A stretch of DNA of 64,000 bases from Planctomycetes bacterium ADurb.Bin069 (GCA_002070955.1 MWEK01000017.1:1-64000), one strand, 5' to 3'; shown: positions 34,001 through 43,303, counted from the stretch's first letter. The notes: generated by a model not told the origin, from the sequence alone. Program-made: numbers and translations.

Positions 34001-35388
34001 AGTCTCCCGCCCGGCTGCACCAGCGCCTGCGCGCCAACCTCGAATACCGCCTGCGCTTCGCGGACCGCGTGCAGCGCCTCCTCTTCAACGGCGGCGTCCT
34101 CTCCCCCGAGGGCGGCGCGGATCTATACCGCGGACTGGCCGCGACGATCGACCGCGCCGTCGTGGGCGAGTCGGCCAAATGGGCCGGCTACCGCGCCGCG
34201 CTGCAGACGCCGCCGATTCCGGCTTACACCCGCGACATCGAATGGGTCACCTGGCGGGACTGGACGCTCAATCACTTCTTCCCGTTCCGCACCGCCTTGG
34301 TGCTCAACCAGTTCCGCGCCGATGGGCTGTACCCGGCGGTGAAGGCGCCCGAGTTCAACCGGCACGGCGGGCGCGTCGAGCCCGGCTTCCGCCTCCGCAT
34401 CGCCAATCCCCATGGATCGGGGAGAGTGCTCTACACCCTGGACGGGAACGACGTGCGCGTGGGCGTCACGGGCGAGGTGGCCCCCGGGGCCCTGGAGTAC
34501 TCCGGCGCCGTGACGCTGGCGCGCAGCACGCTGGTGCGCGCCCGCGTGCTGGACGGGACCGCGTGGAGCGCCTGCGCCGAGGCGCAGTTCCGCCTGGCTC
34601 GGGCCGAGGATGCGCTGCGCGTCACCGAGATCATGTACAACCCTCTCCCGGATGGCGATCTCGACGGCGATTCTTACGAGTTTCTCGAGATCAAGAACAC
34701 CGGCGCCGACCCCGTCGATCTGAGCGGCGTGCGCTTGGAGGGCGGCATCGAATACGAGTTCTCCGAGGGGACCGTCGCCGAGGCCGGCGCGTTCATGGTG
34801 CTGGCCATCGACGCCGCGGCGTTCGCGGCGCGCTACCCCCGTGTGCCCCTCGCCGGCGTGTATCGGCGCAACCTCGCGAATTCGGGCGATGCCTTCGCCC
34901 TGGTCGCGGCCGACGGCGAGCGCCTTCAGGAAATCGCGTTCAGCGACGCCTGGCCATGGCCCGCCGAGGCCGACGGCAAAGGACATTCGCTGGTCCCGGT
35001 GGATGTCGATTCGCCGGGCGACCCCTCGCAGGCCGCCTACTGGCGCGCCAGCCTGGCGCTCGGCGGCTCGCCCGGGCGCGACGACGTGGAAATACCCGGC
35101 GGCGGGCAGATTCCAGGGGATTTCAACCAGGACGGCAAGATCAACATCGCCGATGTGGTCGGCGTTCTGGGCTATCTCTTCGGAGGCAAGGTCGACACGC
35201 TGCCTTGCGAGGGCGGCGCCGGCCACGGCGAGGGCAACCTCATCGTGCTCGATTTCAACGGCGATGGGCGCCTGGATATCTCCGACGCCGTCGCCTGCCT
35301 GAGGTTTCTCTTTGCAAACGGCCGCGCGCACGCCCGCGGGGCCGCCTGCGTAAGCGTGCCGGGCTGTCCGGACGCATGTATGCCTTAG
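31003..35388 (+). CDS. Secreted CotH-kinase/lamin-tail/LamG protein with C-terminal dockerin
   Basis: A 1461-residue modular extracellular protein. Domains in order (rough residues): signal peptide ending near A-Q-A-Q, lamin-tail domain (36-170, I-N-E-F-M-A-A-N), LamG/ConA-like domain (221-430), jelly-roll domain (440-560), chitobiase C-terminal-like domain (593-666, Y-D-A-P-F), CotH protein-kinase-like domain (765-990; G-I-S-M-H-G-G-S-S and T-W-D-Q-E), second chitobiase-like domain (1126-1200), second lamin-tail domain (1204-1320), dockerin (1371-1436; two loops D-F-N-Q-D-G-K-I-N-I-A-D and D-F-N-G-D-G-R-L-D-I-S-D). The ATG at 31003 has GAGAGG upstream; a GTG at 31042 would give a more usual signal peptide. 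Followed by another dockerin gene with its own promoter. Confidence 0.88.
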   Translation: MDSYLLTGARGGRVKTPRRLICLALSAIAWIPAQAQEVRINEFMAANATALFDQDGDSSDWIELYNAGPGAADLAGWHLTDSRSTPAKWRFPAATIAEGGYLIVFASGKDRAVAGAQLHTNFKLDSDGEYLALVKPDGLTVVHEFAPAFPRQVRDVSYGAATEATVLVGENTPLDALVPADEAYGTAWTGPEFVPAAPWLAGVPGAPGFEAEGTEPILPEPLGFWELDGDFTDAAGRNHGVFGGGAPVFAGGCDGTPAGAIALDGLDDRIAIPAGNGFPVFNRPAYTVALWVNGLPQPDYRVYCEASTTNNSPLFTIGTEMNGARGTVDIYLRTDAGTTLINHVNSTATAFDGTWHHIAWVDANGQGALYIDGVRDPAAFKYSKTPLSLNTAAIGCVLRAAPSHWFKGRIDRVGVWETALTDEEIAHLAGGASPGAGAYTALIGTDLAAAMHGVNASAYLRWPFSIPTPLGVDALELSIVYNDGFVAYLNGQEVARRNAPAELAWNSRATAAVPRSQSLRAEAINITAAIGALRPGLNVLAIHGLNVEDDDPDFIIAPVLRAASAAWGWRYFPEPSPGAANSGGVEGFAAGAVFSVARGFYDAPFTVALSTATPGAAIRYTTDCSTPSPTHGTIYEGPISIARTTCLRAIAYRSDLLPAKVETHTYVFPDNVATQTGAGFPANWGAHPLVYAVYPEVTTNPRYAATLAGDIRSVPALSIAMPVADLFDGATGIYPNATLTGAAWERGCSAELIYPDNRAGFNVNCGISMHGGSSRNWTSTPKHSFRLYFRGAYGPSKLRRPLFGPAGAREFNQLVLRACYTDTWTSRYMEPRYRPDRAQYLRDQWMRDAQIAAGGVACRGLYVSLFVDGLYWGLYNVAEHIDASFCAAHLGGAAEEYDVIKDLTELRSGTWTAWNTMFAMANAGLASDAAYRQIQEYLHLDSFIDYIILHLYGGAEDWPHHNWGAGRRRAPGEGFRFFTWDQEIVLDVLDRDYSEKDYDKSPARLHQRLRANLEYRLRFADRVQRLLFNGGVLSPEGGADLYRGLAATIDRAVVGESAKWAGYRAALQTPPIPAYTRDIEWVTWRDWTLNHFFPFRTALVLNQFRADGLYPAVKAPEFNRHGGRVEPGFRLRIANPHGSGRVLYTLDGNDVRVGVTGEVAPGALEYSGAVTLARSTLVRARVLDGTAWSACAEAQFRLARAEDALRVTEIMYNPLPDGDLDGDSYEFLEIKNTGADPVDLSGVRLEGGIEYEFSEGTVAEAGAFMVLAIDAAAFAARYPRVPLAGVYRRNLANSGDAFALVAADGERLQEIAFSDAWPWPAEADGKGHSLVPVDVDSPGDPSQAAYWRASLALGGSPGRDDVEIPGGGQIPGDFNQDGKINIADVVGVLGYLFGGKVDTLPCEGGAGHGEGNLIVLDFNGDGRLDISDAVACLRFLFANGRAHARGAACVSVPGCPDACMP

Positions 35389-35399
35389 AGCCGCAAATC

Positions 35400-35428
35400 T
35401 TGTTTTCGGCGGCGATTCGGCGTACAGT
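35400..35428 (+). promoter_or_regulatory. Promoter of the LamG/dockerin gene at 35488
   Basis: -35 TTGTTT (35400-35405), 17 bases, -10 TACAGT (35423-35428); leader of about 53 bases. Confidence 0.6.
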
Positions 35429-35487
35429 GGAAGCGTAGGCGCAGACTTGGGTAGAAGGCGGCCGGCGGTCGCAAGAGAGGAAGAGCT

Positions 35488-38400
35488 ATGTTTCGCACTC
35501 ACCGTTTTCGGACGGCGCTGGTTGCGGGGATTCTGTGCATGCTGTGCGCGGGCGCCCGCGGCGAGCTGATCTCACACTGGACCTTCGACGGCACGCTCGA
35601 GGATGCGGGCCCCGGAGGCAACGACGGGGTGTTTTTCAACGGCGCCTTCCCGGACGAGCCGACCTATGTGCACGGCTACGACGGCACTCCCGAAGGCGCA
35701 ATCTGGTTGGACGGCATCGGTGGCTATGTCCGGGTCATGTATGGGAGCGGCCTGCCCGCCTACGGCAACCCGGCCTTCACGGTGGCGATGTGGGTCAAGG
35801 GCCCGAGCGGCCAGCAGGACAAGCGCGTTTTCTCCGAGTCCTCCAGCACCCATGGCAATCCCCTCTTCACCATCGGCACCGATGGGACGGTCGACGATGG
35901 ATTGGGCGGAGCGGTGGACCTCCTCATCCGCGGCGAAACGACACCCATCAACCACCGCCAGTCGGAAATGGCTGCTTTCGACGACACATGGCACCACATC
36001 GCCTACGTCGATGCCGGCGGCGCGGCCGCGCTCTACGTCGACGGCCTGCGCCAGACGACGAACTTGACCTATGCGCGGCCGACCGTCGCGGTGGACACGA
36101 CCACCTTCGGCGCCGTCATCCGCGACTCGCACACCACGCCGCGGGGCTGGTATTTCATGGGAGCGCTGGACGACATTCGCGTGTACGACCACGCGCTGAG
36201 CGCCGCCGAGATCTGGGCCCTGCTCCCCGCGCCGCCGTGCCCGGCCGAGGGCGACACCCACTGCGCCGGCCTGGCGATCGACGGCCCCGCCGATGGCAGC
36301 CCCGGCATCTACACGGTGTCGGTGAACGGCGCCCGCGACGACTCGGGCGATCCCATCTACTACACCTTCACGGCGAACAACGGCGCGGGAACGGTGCTCT
36401 CGGCGGGGCCGCAGCTCGAGGTCAATTTCGCCGATCTGACCCTCGCCGCGGGCACCTGGACCATTAAGGCCGAGGTCGACGATGATCCCGGCTGCCCGGA
36501 CATGGCACCCGATGCCGTCTGCACCGAAACGATCGTAGTCACGTGCCCGACCGAGGGCGACACGCACCTGCCTGCGCTTGTCATCGAGGGCCCTGCGGGC
36601 AACACGCCCGGTGTTTACCGTCTCACGGCCGAAGGCGCCACCGACGATTCGGGCGACGAAATCCTGTACACCTTCACCGTCGACAACGGCGCCGGCGTCC
36701 GGATGACTTTCGGACCGCGCACGGCGCTCAACACCCTCGACCCCGCGTCCGTCGAGGTCGGCCTGACGGCGGGCACATGGACCATTACGGCCACGGTGGA
36801 CGACAACCCCCTCTGTGACGATGCGGCCCCCGATGCCACCAAGACGGCGGCGCTGGTCGTGAGCCCGATGGCTCCCGGGCTCATTGCCCACTTCACCTTC
36901 GACGGGCACTGCGACGACGACGCCCTGGGCAATCACGGCGTCTTCAGCGGCGGTTTCGCGCCGACCTTCGTCGAGGGCTACGACGGAACACCTGACGGCG
37001 CGATCAGCCTGAACGGCGCCTCCGATTACGTCGAAGTGTTCCAGAACGAGGGCCTGCCCCTGTGCCTGCACAAGGCGTTCACCTTCGCGGCGTGGGTCAA
37101 GGGCCTCCCGCAGGCGGACCGCCGGGTCTTCTGCGAGGGGCACCGCATCCCCGCGGAGCACAATTGCCTCTATACGCTGGGCACGGACAACGGGGGAACG
37201 ACGAGCGCCGCGGACCTCTTCGTGCGCGGCGACACGGGCGCGAACCCGGTCCAACACGCCCATTCGGCGCGCAACGCCTTCGACGGCACGTGGCATCATC
37301 TCGCCCTGGTCGACAACGGCGGCGATGCGGCCTTCTACATCGATGGCATCCGCGATGCGACCCACGTCGCGTACGCCCGTCCGTTCATGTCGCCCGGGAC
37401 GACGGCCATCGGCGCCGTCCTGCGCGGGACCGCGGGCTACTTCTTCGCCGGCGCCATCGACGACGTCCGCCTGTACAACTACGCCCTCGCCGAGAGCGAG
37501 ATCCTGGCCCTGGTCCCCGAACCGGACGGCTGCCCGGCCCAGGGCGACACCACGGTGACCGGCATCACGGTCATCGATGCGCCTCCCGACAACCAGCCGG
37601 GCCTGTACACGGTCCGGGCCGTGGGCGCAAACGACGCCAGCGGGGATCCTATCCTTTACACGTTCACGGCGCAGGACCAGGACGGACATTGGCTCCAGTC
37701 CGGGCCCGATGTCTTCGAGAGCGCCCAATTCTTCCTCCTCCCCGGCGTCTGGACCATTACCGTCGTCGTGGATGACGATCTTGCTTGCCGCGATCGCGCC
37801 GCCGGCGCTTCCGCATCGATCAACGTCGCGGTGAAGCTCGTGGACCCCGTCCTCATCTCGCACTTGACCTTCGACGGCGAAGTGGTCGATGAGGGCGAGG
37901 CGGGCAACACGGCGACGTTCATCGGCGGCGAGCCCCGGTTCGTCGAGGGCCACGACGGCAAGCCGTCGGGCGCCCTCTGGTTCGACGGGCTGGACGACCT
38001 GGTCATGATCAGCCACGATGACATGCTGCCGCTTAGCACGCATGTTCACTTCAGCGTCGCCATGTGGGTGAAAGGCGTCGCCGGGCAGGTGGACAAGCGC
38101 GTGTTCTGCGAGGCTTCGCAGGCCACCAACACCCCCCTCTTCAGTCTCGGCACCCACAACACCGGCCTCACGGGACAGTTCGACGCGTATGTCCGAGACG
38201 ACGCCAACGTCCAAACGCTCCCCCACACGCACTCCCAGAACTTGGTCTTCGACGGCGCGTGGCACCACATCGCCTGGGTCGACCGCTACGGCCGGGCCAC
38301 GCTGTACGTGGACGGAGTCCCCGATCCGACCGTCTTTTCTTATCCGCGCACGGCGCTCACCAGCGACGTGACTTCGATCGGCGGCGTCAGGCGGCTCGCT

Positions 38401-38781
38401 ACGTGCTGCTGGTTTTCCGGCGCGATCGATGACGTCAGGCTCTACAACTATGCCCTGAGCCCGCAGCAGATCGACGCCATCATCCACGGCACGCCCGAAG
38501 GGATCTTCCGGCGGGGCGATGCCAACGCCGACGGCAAGATCGACATCGCCGACGCCGTCAAGGTGCTAGCTTATCTCTTCGGCGGCGGGGCGACGCTGGC
38601 CTGCCGCGATGCCGCCGATGCGAACGACGACGGCAAGGTGGACATCGCCGACGCGGTCAAAATCCTGGCGCACCTTTTCGCAGGCGCCGGCCCGCTCCCG
38701 CCGCCGTTTCCGGGGTGCGGCGTCGACCCGAGTTCGGACAACATGGTCGACTGCGACTACCCGGCGGACAAGTGCCCCTAA
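35488..38781 (+). CDS. Secreted protein with three LamG domains, EGDTHC-type modules and dockerin
   Basis: A 1097-residue exported protein. AGAGGAAGAG precedes the ATG and the signal peptide ends near L-C-A-G-A-R-G. Order: LamG 1 (28-245), two tandem modules beginning C-P-A-E-G-D-T-H-C and C-P-T-E-G-D-T-H (250-351, 352-460), LamG 2 (464-676), a third module beginning C-P-A-Q-G-D-T (681-785), LamG 3 (788-1000), dockerin (1008-1068) and a Cys tail. The LamG copies share F-D-G-T-W-H-H-like and D-D-V-R-L-Y-N-Y-A-L motifs. The dockerin loops read D-A-N-A-D-G-K-I-D-I-A-D and D-A-N-D-D-G-K-V-D-I-A-D, intact calcium-binding sites. No catalytic domain is seen; a glycan-binding or matrix role is likely. 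Confidence 0.9.
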   Translation: MFRTHRFRTALVAGILCMLCAGARGELISHWTFDGTLEDAGPGGNDGVFFNGAFPDEPTYVHGYDGTPEGAIWLDGIGGYVRVMYGSGLPAYGNPAFTVAMWVKGPSGQQDKRVFSESSSTHGNPLFTIGTDGTVDDGLGGAVDLLIRGETTPINHRQSEMAAFDDTWHHIAYVDAGGAAALYVDGLRQTTNLTYARPTVAVDTTTFGAVIRDSHTTPRGWYFMGALDDIRVYDHALSAAEIWALLPAPPCPAEGDTHCAGLAIDGPADGSPGIYTVSVNGARDDSGDPIYYTFTANNGAGTVLSAGPQLEVNFADLTLAAGTWTIKAEVDDDPGCPDMAPDAVCTETIVVTCPTEGDTHLPALVIEGPAGNTPGVYRLTAEGATDDSGDEILYTFTVDNGAGVRMTFGPRTALNTLDPASVEVGLTAGTWTITATVDDNPLCDDAAPDATKTAALVVSPMAPGLIAHFTFDGHCDDDALGNHGVFSGGFAPTFVEGYDGTPDGAISLNGASDYVEVFQNEGLPLCLHKAFTFAAWVKGLPQADRRVFCEGHRIPAEHNCLYTLGTDNGGTTSAADLFVRGDTGANPVQHAHSARNAFDGTWHHLALVDNGGDAAFYIDGIRDATHVAYARPFMSPGTTAIGAVLRGTAGYFFAGAIDDVRLYNYALAESEILALVPEPDGCPAQGDTTVTGITVIDAPPDNQPGLYTVRAVGANDASGDPILYTFTAQDQDGHWLQSGPDVFESAQFFLLPGVWTITVVVDDDLACRDRAAGASASINVAVKLVDPVLISHLTFDGEVVDEGEAGNTATFIGGEPRFVEGHDGKPSGALWFDGLDDLVMISHDDMLPLSTHVHFSVAMWVKGVAGQVDKRVFCEASQATNTPLFSLGTHNTGLTGQFDAYVRDDANVQTLPHTHSQNLVFDGAWHHIAWVDRYGRATLYVDGVPDPTVFSYPRTALTSDVTSIGGVRRLATCCWFSGAIDDVRLYNYALSPQQIDAIIHGTPEGIFRRGDANADGKIDIADAVKVLAYLFGGGATLACRDAADANDDGKVDIADAVKILAHLFAGAGPLPPPFPGCGVDPSSDNMVDCDYPADKCP

Positions 38782-38823
38782 CCGATCAACCGCGCCTTCC
38801 GGGAGGAGCGGCCGTTCCCGTTG

Positions 38824-38848
38824 AGTGAGGGGCGCTCGGCCCCTCACT
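38824..38848. terminator. Stem-loop between convergent genes
   Basis: A perfect 9-bp inverted repeat (38824-38832 with 38840-38848), 7-base loop, overlapping the last codons of the GH2-glutaminase gene. Symmetric, so it may act on both strands, but neither side has a T-tract. Confidence 0.45.
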
Positions 38849-41800
38849 TGGCGGGGACGATGTCCGCCAGGCCGGCATCGATATACTGTCCGCCTCCCGT
38901 CTGGCGGCAATGGATCGCGATGACGTTCCGGCCGGGCACCAGGGCGGCCTTCGCCTCCGCCCCGAGGGGGCTGGTCTCGTAGTCCGTCGTGTAGCCGCGC
39001 AGCGTCGCCGCGAGCACGCCGTTCAGGTACACCTCGGCATCCTCGTCGTGATGAATCACGAGCTGCAGGTCGGTGAACGCGCCGGCCGGCAGCTCGAAAT
39101 CCCGCCGGAGCCAGATGGCGTTCGTGTCCCAAACCGTCCGGACATGGGCGCCCGGCGTGCCGCGCGTTCCGAAGCCGCCGGCGCCCTCCGACCAGGACGA
39201 CGCGTCGAAATCCCTCCGGAACCACCCGTCGGCGGGCTTCCGCGTCGTGTAGCGCCAATCGAGCTTCGCTTCCCGCGCCGTGGGCACCACGCTGATCACC
39301 CGCGGCGCTTTGGGCAGGGGCGCCCAGCCGTCGGCCTTGGTCCGATCGCGGGCGGCATACGCGCGCCAGAGGTCCCGGTCGTAGAGCATCGGCAGGAACA
39401 CGCCGCCCACCACCGGGCGCGCCGTGAAACCGACCTTCTTCCCCGTCGTCGACTGGTACCAGTCCGTCATCGGGGCCCGATCGGGCGTCTCGTTCAGAAA
39501 GGCGAACACCGGCGCGGTCAGCGCCTCGAAGTCCGCGCGGTTCTGCGTGAGCGTGGCGCTCCAGAGAATCCAATCCAGCTTGGTGTAGCCCTGGCGGCTG
39601 TCCAGCGGCACGCCGTACTTGTTCTGAACCTTGCGGTAGTGGGCCACCTCCTTGCGCGCCACCTCCGGCGGAAATAGCTCGAGGCCGAGAATGCGGTCCC
39701 ACACGAGGTTGTACTTCAGGCTCCAGGTGCCGGGCCGATCGAAGGTCAGGCGGAATTTGTCGCCGTCATCGGCCTCCGCGACCCACCGGGCGGCGAATCC
39801 GCGCGCGAGCTCGCGGTACTCCGCGGCCGCCGCCTTCTCCCCCCGCAGGTCGCAGAGCAGGGCGAAGGCCCCAAGGCCGCAGATAGCCTTGAGGCTGAGG
39901 TTGACATTGTGGGCCAGGTGGCCCGCGAAATCATCGGTGCAGAGCTGGTGCTCGGGGTCGAAGCCCTTCGCCTTGAGATACTCCGCCCAGCGCCGGAGCA
40001 GCGGCCAGTACCGGCCGGCAAAATCGGCGTTGCCCTCCATGCGCGCCACGGCGGCCATGAGGATGAGCAGGTTGCCGGTCTCCTCCACCGGCATCTGGTT
40101 TTCCTCGGTGCGTTCGCCGCCGCCGTACACCTGGCCGTTCGCCTTCGGGTACGTGCCGATGTCATGCGGGGCGAAGGGGAAAGGCCAACGCTCGCTGGCC
40201 GCGTAGTTCATGAAAGGCACGAGAAAGGACTTGGCCGCCGACGGGCCGAACAGGAGAAACTGCGGCGACATGGGGTAGAAGACATCCGACGTGCCGATGC
40301 AGCCGTTGGAATGGTTTTCCTTGCAGAACTGGAGAGGCTTGCCGTTCGCGTCCGCGACGAATTTCCCCGCCGCGAAGCACTGGCGGTAGGCGAGGGCGCA
40401 GATCGCGGCGTACTTCGCGCCGCCCGCCCGCGTGAGATCCGCCATCAACCCGTCGTCGAAGACGGCGCAGCGCGCGCGGAGGGCTTCGTAGTCCCGCGCC
40501 GCGGCGGCAAGCAGGTCGGCGGCCTCCCAGCCGTTGCGGCGCCAGTAAGGCCGCAGGTTGTTGTGCATGTACTGAATCGACCAGAGGTCGTCATAGGCCA
40601 GCATGAGCCAGCGGGAGACGGGCGCCGCCGCCACCCAGCCCAGGTCGAAGGCGATCGCGGCCGTGAAGAAATCGCCTCGTCCCTCGGCCGGCGCGGCGGC
40701 CGAGATCGCCGCGAGACGTTCGCCCCGCGCGAAACGCGCCGCCCACTCGTCCCGCGGCGCCACCCTGGCATCGGCCACCGCGGCGGCGGGCGCCGCGGCG
40801 TACAGGTAACCCCAGTCGATGCGCAGGTCATCGCCTTTCTTGGCCAGGACGGGCTGGTCCTTGGAGCCAATCTTCAAGGCGGTGAGTCCGCCCACGCGCT
40901 CCGCCGCGTGCACGACCTGCTGGCCGGGCTCGTTCACGGCCAGCTCCGAGCAGGCATCGAAGTAAAGCTCCACCGCGTGGCGGCCGCCGTCCGCCGCGGC
41001 GACATCCCAGGTAAGATAGGTCACCGGGCGGGACAGGAGGTCGATGTCCTCGGGCAGCATGGCCGTCGTGAAGGTGAGCGTCAGCGCCACTCCGGCGCCC
41101 TCGAAGGCGTAAATCGTGCGGGTCGGCAGCACCGTCAGGCTCTTCTGCGGCAGGGCCGGCACCAGGCGCGGATCGGCGCCCATCACGCGATACGGCTTGC
41201 CGTCGATGCGCACGAGGGACGAGAGCCGGTGCGGCTTGCCCGTCCAGTGCGTCGTGTCTTCTCCGGTCAGTTCATCGGCCCGCGACCAGATGCTGAAGTA
41301 CGGATCGCAGGCGACCAGCGGCGTCGCGGGCGGGATAAGCGCCGACCCCGAGGCGCGGCGCGGCGCCGGCGGCGTGTAGAGCTTCGCCGCGGCGGCGGCG
41401 ATCGCGCCGCGATCCATCTTCACCAGGGCGCGGTCGTACGTCATGAGGCCGTTGACCTCGATCTCGACGTCGGTCGTCTGGGTGTAGACCGCGGCGCACA
41501 GGCCCGCCTCGCCGGTCATGGGGTGCAGCCGGTCCAACAGCCTTAAGTACGCGCTGGTGAGGGCATCGGCGTCGGTGAAGCTGCGGTAGCCCCAGTTCTT
41601 TTCGTCCTGCCACGTGTGGCCTTTGACCGGGAGGCCGAGGCCGCCGAATTCGCCCAGCACGACGGCGCGCTTCTCCTCCCGGGCGGGCACGGCCGGGCCG
41701 GGATAGCTGTGGATGTCCTTGACATCCCCCGAGCCGCGGTCGGTCCAGCCGCTGGCCTCGTTGACGAGGCGCGACGGATCGAGCTTCTTGACCAGCGCCG

Positions 41801-43172
41801 CGTAGCGCGCCGTCTCGTGTTGGCCCCACCCCTCGTTGAAGGGCACCCACATGACGATACAGGGGTGGTTCCAGCGCCCCTCGATCAGGCGCCTGAGCTC
41901 GAGCTCGTAGCACGCCGAGGCCTCATCGGAACGGCGCCGGTCGTCCCGGCCGCCGAAATCCCCGCTGGGCATGTCCTGCCAGACGAGGAGGCCGAGCTTG
42001 TCGCACCAGTAGTACCAGCGCTCCGGCTCGATCTTGACGTGCTTGCGCGCCATGTTCATGCCGAGCGCCAGCGTCATCTCGATATCGTACTTGAGGGCTT
42101 CGTCGGTGGGCGCTGTGTACAACCCGTCCGGCCAGAAGCCTTGATCGAGAGGGCCGTACTGGAAGAGCGGCGCGCCGTTCAGGCACAGGCGCAGGACGCC
42201 GCCTTCGTCCTTCTCCATGGAGATCTTGCGCATCCCGAAATAGCCGCGCACCTCGTCGACGACCTCGCCGCCTTTCTTCAGCACGAGGCGCAGGTCGTAC
42301 AGAAACGGCGTCGCGGGGCTCCACAGCTTCGTGAGGCCCTCCAGATGGTGCTGCGCGTCGGCGCAGGGGAAGCTCCCCTTCGCCGCCACGGCGCCGCCAT
42401 CGAACGCCGTCGCCTCCACCGTGCAGTCTCCGGGAAGCTCCGCGGCGATGCCGCTTGCGGTGCGGTATCGGCACCGCAGCGCCAGCCGCCGCCCGTCGAC
42501 ATCGGGGGTGAGCGCCAGGTCCGCGAAGGACACGGCGTTGACCGGCTCCACCCACACCGTCTGCCAGATGCCCGTCGTGGGCGTGTACCAAATGCCGTTC
42601 GGGTTGCGCACCTGCTTGCCCCGGGGCTGAAAACCCGCGTCGGTCGGGTCGGCGACGGCGACGACGATCTCCTGAGCGCCCGACGGCGCCAGCGCCGGGG
42701 TGATATCGAAGCTGAACCCGTCGTACCCGCCGCGGTGGATCCCCAGTTCCTTGCCGTTGACGAAAACGACGGTTTCCCAGTCCACCGCGCCGAAGTGGAG
42801 CAGCACGCGGCGGCCCTTCCACGCCTCGGGGACCTCGAAGGAGCGGCGGTACCACAGGCGCTCCTTTTCGCTCACGCGGCGCATGACGCCTGACAGGGCC
42901 GATTCGATGGGAAACGGAACCAGAATGACGCCGCTCCATGCCGAGGGGCGGGGATCGTCCTTCTTCAGGACGGCATACTCCCAAAGGCCGTTCAGGTTGA
43001 GCCACTCCCCGCGCTCCATCGTGGGGCGCGGGTACTCGGGCAGCACGCGCGCGGGCGTCACTTCCGCGGCCCAACGGGTCATGAGCGGACCTGCCGCCGG
43101 CTTCCATTCCCCGGCGGCGCACACGCCGGCAGCCATCGCCGCGATCAACCCGAAGGCAATTCTCGTTCTCAT
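38844..43172 (-). CDS. Exported GH2 glycosidase fused to a glutaminase-A-like region
   Basis: A 1442-residue exported fusion (signal MRTRIAFGLIAAMAAGVCAA; GGAG before the ATG at 43172). Residues about 25-600 are a GH2 enzyme: sugar-binding jelly roll, Ig-like domain, then a TIM barrel with acid/base Glu in F-N-E-G-W-G near 444 and a candidate nucleophile in L-G-E-F-G-G near 505. Residues about 615-1275 match the domains of glutaminase-A-like proteins: DUF5127-like (A-C-D-P-Y-F-S-I-W-S), DUF4965-like (G-T-S-D-V-F-Y-P near 970) and DUF1793-like alpha/alpha barrel (E-E-N-Q-M-P-V-E-E-T-G-N, N-L-S-L-K-A-I, L-K-Y-N-L-V-W-D). The last 140 residues form another galactose-binding-like domain. Predicted role: degradation of a beta-linked glycan or glycoconjugate outside the cytoplasm. 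Confidence 0.9.
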   Translation of the reverse strand: MRTRIAFGLIAAMAAGVCAAGEWKPAAGPLMTRWAAEVTPARVLPEYPRPTMERGEWLNLNGLWEYAVLKKDDPRPSAWSGVILVPFPIESALSGVMRRVSEKERLWYRRSFEVPEAWKGRRVLLHFGAVDWETVVFVNGKELGIHRGGYDGFSFDITPALAPSGAQEIVVAVADPTDAGFQPRGKQVRNPNGIWYTPTTGIWQTVWVEPVNAVSFADLALTPDVDGRRLALRCRYRTASGIAAELPGDCTVEATAFDGGAVAAKGSFPCADAQHHLEGLTKLWSPATPFLYDLRLVLKKGGEVVDEVRGYFGMRKISMEKDEGGVLRLCLNGAPLFQYGPLDQGFWPDGLYTAPTDEALKYDIEMTLALGMNMARKHVKIEPERWYYWCDKLGLLVWQDMPSGDFGGRDDRRRSDEASACYELELRRLIEGRWNHPCIVMWVPFNEGWGQHETARYAALVKKLDPSRLVNEASGWTDRGSGDVKDIHSYPGPAVPAREEKRAVVLGEFGGLGLPVKGHTWQDEKNWGYRSFTDADALTSAYLRLLDRLHPMTGEAGLCAAVYTQTTDVEIEVNGLMTYDRALVKMDRGAIAAAAAKLYTPPAPRRASGSALIPPATPLVACDPYFSIWSRADELTGEDTTHWTGKPHRLSSLVRIDGKPYRVMGADPRLVPALPQKSLTVLPTRTIYAFEGAGVALTLTFTTAMLPEDIDLLSRPVTYLTWDVAAADGGRHAVELYFDACSELAVNEPGQQVVHAAERVGGLTALKIGSKDQPVLAKKGDDLRIDWGYLYAAAPAAAVADARVAPRDEWAARFARGERLAAISAAAPAEGRGDFFTAAIAFDLGWVAAAPVSRWLMLAYDDLWSIQYMHNNLRPYWRRNGWEAADLLAAAARDYEALRARCAVFDDGLMADLTRAGGAKYAAICALAYRQCFAAGKFVADANGKPLQFCKENHSNGCIGTSDVFYPMSPQFLLFGPSAAKSFLVPFMNYAASERWPFPFAPHDIGTYPKANGQVYGGGERTEENQMPVEETGNLLILMAAVARMEGNADFAGRYWPLLRRWAEYLKAKGFDPEHQLCTDDFAGHLAHNVNLSLKAICGLGAFALLCDLRGEKAAAAEYRELARGFAARWVAEADDGDKFRLTFDRPGTWSLKYNLVWDRILGLELFPPEVARKEVAHYRKVQNKYGVPLDSRQGYTKLDWILWSATLTQNRADFEALTAPVFAFLNETPDRAPMTDWYQSTTGKKVGFTARPVVGGVFLPMLYDRDLWRAYAARDRTKADGWAPLPKAPRVISVVPTAREAKLDWRYTTRKPADGWFRRDFDASSWSEGAGGFGTRGTPGAHVRTVWDTNAIWLRRDFELPAGAFTDLQLVIHHDEDAEVYLNGVLAATLRGYTTDYETSPLGAEAKAALVPGRNVIAIHCRQTGGGQYIDAGLADIVPAK

Positions 43173-43274
43173 GGGGCACTCCGTCATTCCGCGTGGAGAA
43201 AAGCAGCGGGAATCTCGGAGCGCGTCGCGACGGCGCCGCGCTCGCTCCTCGAAGCCCGCACGACCGTTGCTATG

Positions 43275-43303
43275 ATGGTAGGTTGCGGGTACGGGACGGT
43301 CAA
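43275..43303 (-). promoter_or_regulatory. Promoter of the GH2-glutaminase fusion gene
   Basis: On the minus strand: -35 TTGACC (43298-43303), 17 bases, -10 TACCAT (43275-43280); leader of about 95 bases. Confidence 0.68.

Noticed and set aside
31009..34020. Open frame of 1003 codons on the minus strand
   Set aside because: Shadow of the CotH/dockerin gene; Arg/Val/Gly-rich, no domain.
35572..38487. Open frame of 971 codons on the minus strand
   Set aside because: Shadow of the LamG gene; repeats in it mirror the LamG repeats of the sense strand.
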